From positions 558,001 through 622,000 of the forward strand of contig DASXGW010000004.1 in the NCBI GenBank assembly GCA_036488875.1: 64,000 bases of DNA, in the 5' to 3' direction. This DNA is from Candidatus Baltobacteraceae bacterium. GTDB lineage: Bacteria > Vulcanimicrobiota > Vulcanimicrobiia > Vulcanimicrobiales > Vulcanimicrobiaceae. The notes under the pieces are model-generated. The model ran no database searches, had not been told where the DNA came from, and was given only the letters and a program-made list of their open reading frames with translations. Both the position numbers and the translations under genes were made by a program. Shown in pieces: positions 7,570 to 15,928 of the stretch (positions are counted from its first letter, which is position 1; each line of letters starts with the position of its first letter).

Positions 7570-7598
7570 ACGATAGCAGGCTGGCCTGGCCGTGTCAA
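7570..7598 (-). promoter_or_regulatory. rplU promoter, near-leaderless
   Basis: On the minus strand TTGACA (7593-7598) is separated by 17 bases from TATCGT (7570-7575). The ATG of rplU follows nine bases after the -10, so transcription should start within a few bases of the start codon. No Shine-Dalgarno fits in that space. Confidence 0.7.
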
Positions 7599-7643
7599 CG
7601 ACGATACTGCCTGCTTGACGATCCGGGGCGAGGGTGGTAGAAC

Positions 7644-7672
7644 TAGAGTAGTCTATAAAATAGAGTAGTCTA
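7644..7672 (+). promoter_or_regulatory. Twin 12-bp operator-like repeats around a -10 element
   Basis: TAGAGTAGTCTA occurs twice (7644-7655 and 7661-7672), 17 bases apart, each copy with TAGA/TCTA inverted ends. A TATAAA -10-like element (7654-7659) lies between and partly inside them. The promoter faces the operon that encodes the winged-helix regulator at 8463-8741, so autoregulation is a natural inference. Confidence 0.55.
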
Positions 7673-7684
7673 GAAAGGCTTGTT

Positions 7685-7876
7685 ATGGTCTACCACGATT
7701 ACAGTGGCCCCGGAAACGTCTGCACCGGAAAGCTCTTTTGGATCTGGGGAATCTACGCCGTCGTCATGTTATGGCTGTGGAACGGCTTGACGGCTGCCGG
7801 GCTTCCCGCCTTCGCGATTTGGGCGCTCGCCGGCGTCGCCGGAACGCTGGTGCTCCTTGCGACGCGGGAGATTTAG
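7685..7876 (+). CDS. Small two-helix membrane protein
   Basis: A 63-residue protein with two predicted membrane helices (about 17-35 and 40-60) and no known motif. The start has AAAGG six bases upstream. It is the first gene of a five-gene operon with another membrane protein, a winged-helix regulator and an ABC exporter; only one base separates its stop from the next start. Possibly an accessory membrane subunit, but nothing in the sequence proves this. Confidence 0.65.
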   Translation: MVYHDYSGPGNVCTGKLFWIWGIYAVVMLWLWNGLTAAGLPAFAIWALAGVAGTLVLLATREI

Positions 7877-7877
7877 C

Positions 7878-8459
7878 GTGGACGAACAGATCAGCACCGA
7901 GCAGGCGCGCGACCACATCGAGATGGTCCAGCGCATCATCGCAGAGTCGTCGCAGCGGCTCTGCGGGGGCGGCGAGTTCTTCGTCGTGTGGGGCGCGTTC
8001 TCGGGACTCATTACCGTGTGGGGCCATCTCGTCGCGACCCGAAATCTGCCTCAGTCCTCAATGTGGGCGGGGGCGGCGTTGTTGCTTGCGTGCATCGCGT
8101 TCTCGATCGTACGCGGCCGTGCACTGCGCAACTCGGAAGTTCGCAGATCGCTGCTGCAGCGCGAGTTTTTGAACGTGCTGTGGCTGACGGTGGGCTTGGC
8201 ATTCGTCGTCGATATTGCCGCGTTCAACATCTTCCCAGGGCTGGCTTCGGCGGCGATTTGGAGCTTTGCCGAAGCGATCGTGCTCTTTTATATCGGTTTG
8301 CACGGCAATCGGCGCGCCCAAGTCTGCGGAATCGCGGTCGTGGTTTCGCTGGTCGTCGCGAACTTCGTCCAGCCGCATCTCAGCGCGTACGTGCTGGCCG
8401 CCGGAATGATCGCCGGCTACTGCGGTTTCGGCATCGCCGAATTGGTGACGGCCGAATAG
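7878..8459 (+). CDS. Integral membrane protein of unknown function
   Basis: A 193-residue protein with a short cytoplasmic helix (DEQISTEQARDHIEMVQRII) followed by about six hydrophobic segments. GTG 7878 starts just after the stop of the preceding gene. I do not recognise the family; similar small six-helix proteins are often paired with PadR/HTH_34-type regulators, which fits the next gene. It probably acts in the same membrane or export module. Confidence 0.65.
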   Translation: MDEQISTEQARDHIEMVQRIIAESSQRLCGGGEFFVVWGAFSGLITVWGHLVATRNLPQSSMWAGAALLLACIAFSIVRGRALRNSEVRRSLLQREFLNVLWLTVGLAFVVDIAAFNIFPGLASAAIWSFAEAIVLFYIGLHGNRRAQVCGIAVVVSLVVANFVQPHLSAYVLAAGMIAGYCGFGIAELVTAE

Positions 8460-8462
8460 CTC

Positions 8463-8741
8463 GTGGACGACTTACTGTTGTCGAAGATACGTTTGGGCAT
8501 CATCGCCCAGCTCTTGACGTCGGATTGGATCGCGTTCTCCGAGCTGCAGCGTTCGCTCGACGTGACGCAGGGCAACCTCGGCGCGCATCTCGGCAAGCTC
8601 GTCGACGCGGGCTACGTCGACGAAGAGAAAACGTTCGTCAATCGTAAGCCGCTCACCCGATATCGCTTGACACAAAAAGGACGCGGCGCATTCGTCGCTC
8701 ACGTCCAACAATTGCAGTCCCTGTTGAAAGAGACGTCGTAA
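8463..8741 (+). CDS. Winged-helix transcriptional regulator (HTH_34 type)
   Basis: A 92-residue single-domain DNA-binding protein. A helix-turn-helix (ELQRSLDVTQGNLGAHLGKL, about 27-46) is followed by a wing (KPLTRYRLTQKGRGAF), as in the PF13601 family that often acts as a repressor dimer. It is co-transcribed with two membrane proteins and an ABC exporter. The twin palindromic repeats at the operon promoter (7644-7672) are its likely binding sites. Confidence 0.8.
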   Translation: MDDLLLSKIRLGIIAQLLTSDWIAFSELQRSLDVTQGNLGAHLGKLVDAGYVDEEKTFVNRKPLTRYRLTQKGRGAFVAHVQQLQSLLKETS

Positions 8742-8742
8742 C

Positions 8743-9564
8743 ATGATTCTGAGTTTGAAGGACGTGCGCAAGTCGTACGGTGCGACGCGCGCGCTCGACG
8801 GAGTATCCCTGGAGGTCGATTCCGGTGAAATCGTTGCGGTTCTCGGGCCCAACGGCGCCGGCAAGACGACGGCGATAGAAGTCGCGATCGGTCTGCGCGC
8901 GCCCGACGCCGGAGACGTGCGGCTGTTCGACCGCTCGCCGCGCGATCCGCAGACGCGTTTGCGGCTCGGCGTGACGCCGCAAGACAGCGGCTTTCCCGAC
9001 GCGCTCTCCGTGGAAGAGATCGTGCGCTTCGGCGCCACGCACTACCCGCGTCCCGCGAAGCCCGCGGACGTCATGAAGGCCTTTGGATTAGAGGCGCTGT
9101 CGCAGCGCCGCGCGGGTGCGCTGTCGGGCGGTGAATCGCGACGGCTGGCCGTCGCTCTCGCCTTCGTCGGCAATCCCGATCTCGTCGTCCTCGACGAGCC
9201 GACGACCGGGCTCGACGTCGAGTCGCGGCGCCGTTTGTGGGAGGTCGTTCGCGAATACGCGAGCGGCCATTCGGTGCTCTTTACGACGCACTATTTGGAA
9301 GAAGCGCAGGCGCTCGCGACGCGCGTCGTCGTCGTCGACGCGGGACGCGTGCTCTTCGACGGTTCGTCCGAAGATCTGCGCCGGCGTTTCGGCGCGCGCC
9401 GCTTGAGCTACGCGGGCCGCGACGGCGACGTCGCGGTGACGATCGACGACACCGACGAATACGTGCGAAAGCTCGTGCGCGATGGAATCGCGTTTTCGAA
9501 CTTGGAAATCGTCCCGCCCACGCTCGAAGAAGCGTTTCTTACCGTGACCGGAGGTAACAAGTGA
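8743..9564 (+). CDS. ABC transporter ATP-binding protein
   Basis: ATPase subunit of an ABC-2-type exporter, 273 residues. Walker A GPNGAGKT (35-42), signature LSGGE (127-131), Walker B LVVLDEP (147-153) and the downstream switch His (TTHYLEEA) are all intact, so it should be active. The roughly 60-residue C-terminal tail is typical of the drug/lipid exporter (DrrA-like) branch. Its stop overlaps the permease start (GTGA). The exported substrate cannot be inferred. Confidence 0.93.
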   Translation: MILSLKDVRKSYGATRALDGVSLEVDSGEIVAVLGPNGAGKTTAIEVAIGLRAPDAGDVRLFDRSPRDPQTRLRLGVTPQDSGFPDALSVEEIVRFGATHYPRPAKPADVMKAFGLEALSQRRAGALSGGESRRLAVALAFVGNPDLVVLDEPTTGLDVESRRRLWEVVREYASGHSVLFTTHYLEEAQALATRVVVVDAGRVLFDGSSEDLRRRFGARRLSYAGRDGDVAVTIDDTDEYVRKLVRDGIAFSNLEIVPPTLEEAFLTVTGGNK

Positions 9565-10304
9565 GCACGCTGCTGTTGACGCGCGCCCACGCGCGCATCG
9601 CGCTACTCGATCTGTTCCGTTCGCCGGGCTACGTCGTGCCGACGGTCGCCTTTCCGGCGCTGTTTTTCGCGCTGTTCGACTTGCAGTACGCACGAACGCA
9701 AGCGCCGGTCGCCGACGCGACCACGCTCGCGTTCATGGCGTTTGCGGTGTCGGGCGTCTGCCTCTATCAGTTCGGCGTCGGTATTGCGGCCGAACGCGGC
9801 CGTCCGTGGGAGCGCTATTTGCGCACCCTTCCGGCCTCGATCGCGGTACGCTTCGGGGCGCGAATCGTCTCGGCGCTCGTTTTTGCGGTGCTGGCCGCCG
9901 GATGCGTCGCGGTCTTTTCGCACTTCACGACACCGATCGATCTCGACGCGCAGCAATGGCTGCAGGCCGCCGCGTTCGTCATCGCCGGCGGCGTTCCGTT
10001 CGTCTTGATCGGCATCACGATCGGGTATTGGGTGTCGGCGCGCGCGGCCGTTCCCGTGGCAACGGCATTGAACTTGCTGCTTGCCTACGCCGGCGGCCTT
10101 TGGTTGCCACCGCAGTATCTGCCGCACGCCGTCCAACAACTCTCGCCGTATTTGCCCACGCGTCAGTTTGCCGATCTCTTGTGGAGCGTTTCGAGCGGAA
10201 GCGGCGCCGCGCACGCGCTCGCCGGTCTAGCGATCTATACCGCAATCTTTGCGGCGATCGCCGCGATCGGCTATCGCCGCGACGAACGCAAGCGCTACGC
10301 CTAG
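9561..10304 (+). CDS. ABC-2 type transporter permease
   Basis: A 247-residue membrane protein with about six transmembrane helices and the ABC-2 permease layout: an N-terminal amphipathic helix before TM1, and the WLPPQYLPHAVQQLSPYLPT loop before the last helices. It starts with GTG in a four-base overlap with the ATPase gene and completes a half-transporter pair that would dimerise. Its end overlaps the convergent acylase gene by four bases. Confidence 0.88.
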   Translation: MSTLLLTRAHARIALLDLFRSPGYVVPTVAFPALFFALFDLQYARTQAPVADATTLAFMAFAVSGVCLYQFGVGIAAERGRPWERYLRTLPASIAVRFGARIVSALVFAVLAAGCVAVFSHFTTPIDLDAQQWLQAAAFVIAGGVPFVLIGITIGYWVSARAAVPVATALNLLLAYAGGLWLPPQYLPHAVQQLSPYLPTRQFADLLWSVSSGSGAAHALAGLAIYTAIFAAIAAIGYRRDERKRYA

Positions 10305-12445
10305 GGTGTCAGCGTCTCGCGGTCGACGGCGGTGCGCTGCACCGCCGCGTCGGAAAACGGCAGCGGCCACAGCCGTCCGGCGATCCACGCAGCAGCTTGA
10401 TCGGTATAATGTCCCGAGCCCGGCTCGCCGGACTCGCCTTGCGGCAGCGTGATTCCGCCCGCGTCCCAGTTCCCGACGTCCCACACCGCGCGAAAACTCT
10501 GCGAGTACCCCGCGTATTGCACGTGCACCGTGAGCGAGTCGCCGTAGCCCGGCAGCGTTATGCCGTTGAGAAACTCGATCCCCAGCGCGGAGAGTTTGTG
10601 TTTCACGGGAACGGCGCCGGCGACGTCCCACGTGGGCGCGGGCCACGCGACGTTTGCGCGTACGCTCCGCGGGGAGTGCGCGACGTTGTCGAGCACCGCC
10701 GGCATGCGGCCCTTCATGCCGTGCGTGAGGGCGACGCGTAACGATTGCGCGGCGGTCGCCGCCGAGGAATCGCCGGTCATTTCGCCATTCCATTGCAGCA
10801 GCGCGCCGGCCAAGTCCGGATCGACGGCGCGTAGAGCCGGTGCCGCGCTTCGAGCCAGCTCGAGTTCGGGAAGCGATAGTGCGTCCATCTGCATGCGCGT
10901 GAAATAGGCGACGTCGTAGAGTTTGCGCGCGCGCAGCAGCTGCGCGATGCGGTACGCACGATACGGCCCGGCGAACTGCGGGCTCAAACGCAGCGGATAG
11001 CCGGGACCGTACACTTTATTGTTGGCCGACCAGACGACGCCGTTCCGCGAGGGCGCGACGTGCGGCATGAGCTCCCACGCAACCGGCGGATACGAGCGGG
11101 TTAGGTCCGACGGCGGATGAAACCGGGTTGCCCAGAGCGGATCGTCGGGAATCGGTCCGGCCATGTGGTACGCGACGCGGCCCGACGAGTCGGCCAAGAC
11201 GAAGTTGTGCGTAGGACCCTCCCACGCGCGCAACGCCGAAAGGGCAGCCTCGATCGACGGAGCGTCGTTGAGCTCGTAAAACGCGGTGCCCGGAAACGAT
11301 GGATGGTCGTACGCGCGCCAGCGGACGAGCACGAATCGGCCGTCGCCGGTCGTCACGCCAAACTCGCGTGCGGTGCTGTAGAATTTGCGCTGGACGCTCC
11401 CACCGAATCGAACCGCGAACGTTTCGGTGCGCCACCCGGCCGCGTCGAGCTGCTTAGGCGGAGCGAAGACCGATAGCGACGCCGTGGTTCCGTCGGTCAT
11501 GCCCCACGCGAGGTGCTCGTTGTGGCCCAGCAGTACGCCCGGTTCTCCCGGCAAGGTCGCGCCGGCGGCGTGAATTTGCGGCGAATGCAGATCGACGAGA
11601 TACCAAATCCCCGGAATGGAAAGGCCAAGATGAGGATCGTTCGCGAGCAGCGCGCGTCCGGTGGCGCTGCGTTGCGCGCCGGCCGCCCAGTTGTTGCTTC
11701 CTACCGGCGCTCGCGCGTCGGCCAGTATCGAAAGCAGCGACGGACGTTGAGGGCACGGTTTCCCCGGCGCCATCCCTTCCAAGCCTTGCGTCACCGGCGC
11801 GTCGTAACACGGATCGGTCAGCGGAAAAAGCGCGGCGAGCAGTTTCGCGCCGCCTTTTCGGTACGCGGCGTCGCGAGGTGCGATCGCGTTCCAGTCGTCG
11901 ATAAGGTCGAGCACTTCAGCCATACCGATCGCCAGCGAATCCGCGGGCGTCCACGGCTTTGGCTTATATGCGAGCAAACGGAACTCCACCGGTAAGGGCT
12001 CGCGCCGGATCGCGGCATTGACGCCGTCCGTAAACGCGACGACGATCGAGCGCGACCGCAAATCCATGCGCTGCCATTGAGCGCCCGTGATAAAGCGCAC
12101 CGGTACGGAACGCTCGTCTTCATCGGTCGCAAGCGCCGTACGCCCGAAGACTTCGGCGAGATCGCCTTCGACGAAGCGACGGAGCAGGTCCATTTGAAAC
12201 AGGCGGTCCGACGCTTCGACGTATCCCTGCGCAAAAAAGAGATCGTGCGCGTTGGCGGCGATGATGTGGGGAACGCCGCGATTGTCGCGCAGAACGTTCA
12301 CCGTGCCGCGCAAGGGCAATCCGCTGACGACGCCGGTATACCGTGCGTGCGCGCGCATGCCGAAAGCGAGATTGACGACTTGCGCCAAGATCGCGACGGC
12401 GACGATCAGCAGCACGACCGCCGCAGTGCGGAGAGCGATTTTCAT
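10301..12445 (-). CDS. Penicillin acylase family hydrolase
   Basis: N-terminal nucleophile (Ntn) amidohydrolase of the penicillin G acylase / AHL acylase family, which hydrolyses amide bonds of N-acyl compounds after self-cleavage. The 714-residue precursor has a hydrophobic N-terminal helix (about 8-29, export signal or anchor), the alpha-chain motif GYVEASDRLFQMDLLRR, and the processing site with nucleophile Ser250 in VGSNNWA. LANDPHL follows about 20 residues later, as in the family. The substrate is unknown; quorum-signal or antibiotic acylase activity is possible. Confidence 0.9.
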   Translation of the reverse strand: MKIALRTAAVVLLIVAVAILAQVVNLAFGMRAHARYTGVVSGLPLRGTVNVLRDNRGVPHIIAANAHDLFFAQGYVEASDRLFQMDLLRRFVEGDLAEVFGRTALATDEDERSVPVRFITGAQWQRMDLRSRSIVVAFTDGVNAAIRREPLPVEFRLLAYKPKPWTPADSLAIGMAEVLDLIDDWNAIAPRDAAYRKGGAKLLAALFPLTDPCYDAPVTQGLEGMAPGKPCPQRPSLLSILADARAPVGSNNWAAGAQRSATGRALLANDPHLGLSIPGIWYLVDLHSPQIHAAGATLPGEPGVLLGHNEHLAWGMTDGTTASLSVFAPPKQLDAAGWRTETFAVRFGGSVQRKFYSTAREFGVTTGDGRFVLVRWRAYDHPSFPGTAFYELNDAPSIEAALSALRAWEGPTHNFVLADSSGRVAYHMAGPIPDDPLWATRFHPPSDLTRSYPPVAWELMPHVAPSRNGVVWSANNKVYGPGYPLRLSPQFAGPYRAYRIAQLLRARKLYDVAYFTRMQMDALSLPELELARSAAPALRAVDPDLAGALLQWNGEMTGDSSAATAAQSLRVALTHGMKGRMPAVLDNVAHSPRSVRANVAWPAPTWDVAGAVPVKHKLSALGIEFLNGITLPGYGDSLTVHVQYAGYSQSFRAVWDVGNWDAGGITLPQGESGEPGSGHYTDQAAAWIAGRLWPLPFSDAAVQRTAVDRETLTP

Positions 12446-12454
12446 CCCGGGCGC

Positions 12455-12757
12455 TTACGCGTCGACGTAGACGTCGTCGCCTTCAATCGTTACCGGAAAC
12501 GTCATCAACGGGATGACGGCGGGAAGCGTCAGCGCGTCGCCCGTGCGAACGTCGAAAGTCGCGCCGTGCCGCGGGCAGACGACGGTTTCCCCTTCGAGCG
12601 TTCCTTGATCGAGCGGACCGCCGTCGTGCGTGCACACGTCTTCGATCGCGTAGATCGTTCCGTTGGCGTTGCAAAGCAGAAGCTCGATGCCGTCGGCGAC
12701 GACGCGAAGCGTCGTTCCCGGAGCGACGTTGGCGGTCTTGGCTACCTTTCTACGCAT
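12455..12757 (-). CDS. Rieske [2Fe-2S] ferredoxin
   Basis: A 100-residue soluble Rieske protein with both cluster-binding boxes: C42-T-H44 followed by DGGPL, and C61-P-R-H64 followed by GATFD. Such small Rieske proteins pass electrons to oxygenases or act with nitrite reductase. No oxygenase is adjacent; the neighbours are a penicillin acylase and a phospholipase C-like protein. The redox partner is unknown. Confidence 0.93.
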   Translation of the reverse strand: MRRKVAKTANVAPGTTLRVVADGIELLLCNANGTIYAIEDVCTHDGGPLDQGTLEGETVVCPRHGATFDVRTGDALTLPAVIPLMTFPVTIEGDDVYVDA

Positions 12758-12793
12758 GACCCGCGCTTCGTCGATGGCCGCGGCGGGGCCCGC

Positions 12794-14107
12794 TTACTCG
12801 TCGGGCACGCGTCCCGAGGGACGCGCCGTCAGGAAATACGTCGGCGGCGTGGGTGCGGGAATCTCGTGAAACGTCAGCGGCACTTGCGTGTAGTCGAATC
12901 CGTCCTGCATGCTCGCCGCGCGCGCGTCCGAATAACCGTCGGCAACCGATCCCAGCGCCGGCAGATCGAACGTCTCTTCCACGAACTTCAGGACGCTGCC
13001 GAACTCGTATTGCGTGTGAACGACGCTTCCCGGCCGTACGTACGGCGAGATCACGATGCACGGCACGCGAATGCCGAGACCTTTGAAATCGAGTTGCGGC
13101 GGCGGCACGTGATCGTACCATCCGCCGAAATCGTCCCACAGGACGAAGATCGTCGTGCTGTTCCAGTACTTGCTCTGACCGACCGCGTTGACGACGGCAG
13201 AAACCCACGACGGCCCGAGCGACGTGCCGCTGCCGCCGTGATCGGACCATTGCCAATCGGGCACGACCCACGTCACGCCGGCGAGCCGGCCCTTTGCGAC
13301 GTCGCTCAAAATCGAAGACGACGGGGTGATGACGTTGTGCCAATCCGGTCCGTAGCGAACGCTCTTGACCGATCCGAACGGCGACCACGCGCCTTGAATC
13401 CAATCGTCGATCGCCGGGGCGTAATACTTCCAAGAAATGCCGGCGGCATCGAGCGTATCGGCCAGCGTGCGCAATCGCACCAGGCACGGGAACGGGCCGT
13501 TACTCTTATAGATGCCTTTGGAGTTGAGCGTCGGCGTGGTCGTGCCCGCGGGCGCGTCGCAGTCCCACGGAGCTTGCGACGGAAAGTCCACGAGCGCCTT
13601 GGTGGGCGCGATATTGGTCGTCGACGCGATGAGCTCGATGTGCGCCGCCCAGCTTTCACCGTGTTCAGTGGGAAACATGTGGTCGGCCAGCTCGAACTGT
13701 TCGGCCATTTTCCAGTACGGCGCGCTTTGCGTGCGGCTCACGTAGCCGTACGCGTAGCGGCCGGCCGTGCCGCCGTTGGACGGATTTAAGTTGAACCCGT
13801 CCATCTTGCCGTTGTCGTAGCTGCGGACGCTGTCGCCGTAGGTGTTGTCGATATCGGGTCCGGCGAGCGACACTTCGTGCAGTTTCACGCGCCGGCCGTT
13901 GCTCATCCGGCCGTATCCTAACGTGTCGGCGTTGGGGAACCCGTAAAACATGTTATCGAGCGTCCGGTTTTCCTGAACGATGATGACCACGTGCTGAATC
14001 GGCGTCACAGCCCTGTCATCCTGAGCCCCGAAGGGCAGGGCGCCTCGCATGTTAGGCGACGAGCACGCCGCGAGCGCGACGACAAAGAAAAGAAGGAGAT
14101 AGCGCAT
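12794..14107 (-). CDS. Phospholipase C / phosphoesterase family lipoprotein
   Basis: A phosphoesterase of the bacterial phospholipase C / acid phosphatase AcpA family (PF04185). The N-terminus is a lipoprotein signal with lipobox VALAAC, so the enzyme should be anchored outside the cytoplasmic membrane. HVVIIVQENRTLDNMFYGFP is the family signature with the metal- and nucleophile-site Asn/Thr. Later come VTWVVPD and IFVLWDDFGGWYDHVPPP. ATG 14107 gives the cleanest signal peptide; a TTG lies two codons upstream. About ten residues after the lipobox are encoded by a REP-like element (14011-14040). Confidence 0.88.
   Translation of the reverse strand: MRYLLLFFVVALAACSSPNMRGALPFGAQDDRAVTPIQHVVIIVQENRTLDNMFYGFPNADTLGYGRMSNGRRVKLHEVSLAGPDIDNTYGDSVRSYDNGKMDGFNLNPSNGGTAGRYAYGYVSRTQSAPYWKMAEQFELADHMFPTEHGESWAAHIELIASTTNIAPTKALVDFPSQAPWDCDAPAGTTTPTLNSKGIYKSNGPFPCLVRLRTLADTLDAAGISWKYYAPAIDDWIQGAWSPFGSVKSVRYGPDWHNVITPSSSILSDVAKGRLAGVTWVVPDWQWSDHGGSGTSLGPSWVSAVVNAVGQSKYWNSTTIFVLWDDFGGWYDHVPPPQLDFKGLGIRVPCIVISPYVRPGSVVHTQYEFGSVLKFVEETFDLPALGSVADGYSDARAASMQDGFDYTQVPLTFHEIPAPTPPTYFLTARPSGRVPDE
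14011..14040. repeat. REP-like element read in frame by the phospholipase gene
   Basis: CCCTGTCATCCTGAGCCCCG followed by AAGGGCAGGG, with CCCTG/CAGGG ends that can pair. The TGTCATCCTGAGC core is shared with the element between pdxS and pdxT. On the minus strand it encodes ALPFGAQDDRA just behind the lipobox, a linker region that tolerates insertions. Confidence 0.5.
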
Positions 14108-14110
14108 GCT

Positions 14111-14140
14111 CAATAAGCAGTCGGCAAAGACTGCTTATTG
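14111..14140 (-). promoter_or_regulatory. Perfect 12-bp hairpin directly before the phospholipase start
   Basis: CAATAAGCAGTC (14111-14122) and GACTGCTTATTG (14129-14140) form a perfect 12-base stem with a six-base loop. On the minus strand the hairpin begins 16 bases after the sufB stop and ends three bases before the phospholipase ATG. There is no U-run after it. It could end or stabilise the sufB message, or shield the start region of the next gene. Confidence 0.6.
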
Positions 14141-14156
14141 GATTAGCGGAGGCTAT

Positions 14157-15581
14157 CTAGCCGACTGCGCCTTCCATTTCCATTTTGACGAGGCGGTTGA
14201 GTTCGACCGCGTACTCCATCGGCAGCTCCTTCACGAAGAAGTCGAAGAAGCCGTTGACGATCATGGCGGTCGCGTCGGCCTCGGACAGGCCGCGGCTCAT
14301 CGCGTAGAAGAGCTGATCCTCGCCGATCTTGCTGACGCTGGCCTCGTGCTCGACGGTCGAGCGCTGCTCGTGAATCTTCATCGTCGGCTTGGTGTCGCTC
14401 GACGACTCTTCGTCCATAATGAGCGCGTCGCAGCGCACGCGCGTCTTTGCGCCCGTCGCGCCCGAATGCACCTCGACCAAACCGCGGTAGGTCGTCTTGC
14501 CGCCGTGTGCGCTGACGCTCTTGTTCGTGACGACCGACGTCGTATTGGGTGCGACGTGAATGACTTTGGCGCCGGCGTCCTGGTGCTGTCCTTCGCCCGC
14601 GAACGCCATCGACAGAATCTCGCCGCGCGCGCCCTCGCCCATCAAATAGATCGCCGGATACTTCATCGTCAAGCGAGAGCCGATGTTGCCGTCGACCCAC
14701 TCCACGGTGGCACCCTTGTACGCGACCGCGCGCTTCGTGACGAGGTTGAAGATGTTGCGATACCAGTTTTGGATCGTCGTGTAACGGATCGACGCGCCCT
14801 CGAGCGCGATGAGCTCGACGACGGCCGAGTGCAGCGACGCCGTCGAAAATTTCGGTGCGGTGCAGCCCTCGATGTAGTGCACCTTCGCGCCCTTGTCGGC
14901 GATGATCAAGGTGCGTTCGAACTGGCCCATGTTCTCCGCGTTGATGCGGAAGTAGGCCTGCAGCGGCATCTTGACTTCGACGCCCGGCGGCACGTAGATG
15001 AACGATCCGCCCGACCACACCGCCGAGTTGAGCGAGGCGAACTTGTTGTCGCCCGGCGGAATGACGGTCGCGAAATACTTCTTGACGATCTCCGGATGTT
15101 GCTTGACGGCCGTGTCCATGTCGCAGAAGAGCACGCCTTGCGACTCGAGCTCTTTACTGACGTTGTGATAGACGACTTCCGACTCGTACTGCGCGGAGAC
15201 GCCGGCCAAAAACTTGCGCTCGGCTTCCGGGATGCCCAGCCGGTCGAACGTGCGCTTGATGTCGTCGGGAACGTCGTCCCACGAGCGTTCGGTCTTGTCG
15301 GTCGACTTCACGTAATAGTGGATGTCCGAGAAATCGATCTCGCCGAGCAGCTTGGAATCGCCCCACGCCGGCATGGGCTTGCTTGCGAAGAGCTCGTACG
15401 CTTTGAGGCGGAACTCCCGCATCCACTCCGGCTCGTCTTTCATGCTGCTGATGCGCGCGACGATTTCCGGCGTCAGGCCTTTGTCGGACTTAAAGACGTA
15501 GTTCTCCGCGTCGTGGAAGCCGTGGCGATAGTCGCCGATTAGCTCCTGGGGCGAGACGGCGGTCTCGATTTTTGTCGCCAT
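14157..15581 (-). CDS. sufB: Fe-S cluster assembly protein SufB
   Basis: SufB is the scaffold subunit of the SufBCD complex that builds [4Fe-4S] clusters. The 474-residue protein is full length and well conserved ([17 protein letters not shown] near the start, then the Gly/Ser-rich beta-helix and a C-terminal [20 protein letters not shown]). The expected partners sufC, sufD and sufS are not next to it or elsewhere in the window. Its promoter is nearly leaderless and overlaps a palindrome, suggesting control by an Fe-S-sensing repressor. Confidence 0.96.
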   Translation of the reverse strand: MATKIETAVSPQELIGDYRHGFHDAENYVFKSDKGLTPEIVARISSMKDEPEWMREFRLKAYELFASKPMPAWGDSKLLGEIDFSDIHYYVKSTDKTERSWDDVPDDIKRTFDRLGIPEAERKFLAGVSAQYESEVVYHNVSKELESQGVLFCDMDTAVKQHPEIVKKYFATVIPPGDNKFASLNSAVWSGGSFIYVPPGVEVKMPLQAYFRINAENMGQFERTLIIADKGAKVHYIEGCTAPKFSTASLHSAVVELIALEGASIRYTTIQNWYRNIFNLVTKRAVAYKGATVEWVDGNIGSRLTMKYPAIYLMGEGARGEILSMAFAGEGQHQDAGAKVIHVAPNTTSVVTNKSVSAHGGKTTYRGLVEVHSGATGAKTRVRCDALIMDEESSSDTKPTMKIHEQRSTVEHEASVSKIGEDQLFYAMSRGLSEADATAMIVNGFFDFFVKELPMEYAVELNRLVKMEMEGAVG

Positions 15582-15589
15582 ACGTTCTG

Positions 15590-15618
15590 AGCCTACTTCC
15601 CAACCACTATATAGTCAA
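15590..15618 (-). promoter_or_regulatory. sufB promoter with overlapping palindromic operator
   Basis: Minus-strand TTGACT (15613-15618), 17-base spacer, TAGGCT (15590-15595), then eight bases to the ATG. The perfect palindrome ACTATATAGT (15606-15615) overlaps the -35, and TAGT units recur at 15612, 15621 and 15629. The GACT-ATAT-AGT core loosely resembles Rrf2/IscR-type sites; that link is inference. Confidence 0.5.
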
Positions 15619-15677
15619 GATAGTGAAGTAGTACCTTCAGAATCTTTCTTTAAAAACACATTATGGTTCTTAAGGGG

Positions 15678-15706
15678 TTTACAGGCGACCCTAGTAGCCG
15701 TATCAT
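15678..15706 (+). promoter_or_regulatory. Promoter of the speH leader transcript
   Basis: TTTACA (15678-15683), exact 17-base spacer, TATCAT (15701-15706). Transcription should begin near 15713, just at the first stem of the structured leader. Confidence 0.6.
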
Positions 15707-15712
15707 TGTTGG

Positions 15713-15928
15713 CCGGTCCCTGTGAAGAGCAGGGCCAGACGGGCTGCGGGTGGCGCAGCTCACGGTTTAAGGGAGGCACGCCCTTACGTGCCATCGCGGC
15801 GAGTCGCCCGTGCACCGCAAAAGCGCCGGCAAGAGCTCGTCGATAGGTCGGGGACGTGACTGCACCGCAGGCGCCAGCCGACGAAGTCCGGAGGTGGGAT
15901 TCCCCCAGGGTCAAGGAGACCTACGAAA
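15713..15928 (+). ncRNA. Structured 5' leader of speH, class unknown
   Basis: About 216 untranslated bases precede the speH TTG. Visible helices are a stem GGTCCCTG/CAGGGCC (15715-15736), an 8-bp stem GGGCTGCG/CGCAGCTC just after it, and GGCACG/CGTGCC (15775-15792). The loop of that last hairpin, CCCTTA, is also complementary to TAAGGG (15768-15773), giving mutually exclusive foldings. A long-range TCGTCG/CGACGA pairing is possible, and a terminal GGTC/GACC hairpin holds the AAGGA Shine-Dalgarno in its loop. I could not match it to a known riboswitch. No good open reading frame lies here, so this also accounts for the gap between sufB and speH. Confidence 0.55.

Noticed and set aside
12077-13789. 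570-codon plus-strand open frame
   Set aside because: It is Arg/Asp/His-rich and antisense to the acylase, Rieske and phospholipase genes, all with clear family motifs; it has no domain of its own.
14106-15542. 478-codon plus-strand open frame opposite sufB
   Set aside because: It mirrors the SufB coding sequence, is low in complexity and has no recognisable domain.
15713-15928. Cobalamin riboswitch before speH
   Set aside because: The 3' end GGTCAAGGAGACCTAC recalls a B12 box, but the conserved core (the GGTG..AA..CC element and the CCCGCnACTGT region) is missing in the right order.
15660-15928. RNase P RNA, 6S RNA, tmRNA or SRP RNA in the sufB-speH gap
   Set aside because: None of their conserved core sequences is found, the stretch is too short for RNase P, and it runs directly into a Shine-Dalgarno and start codon.
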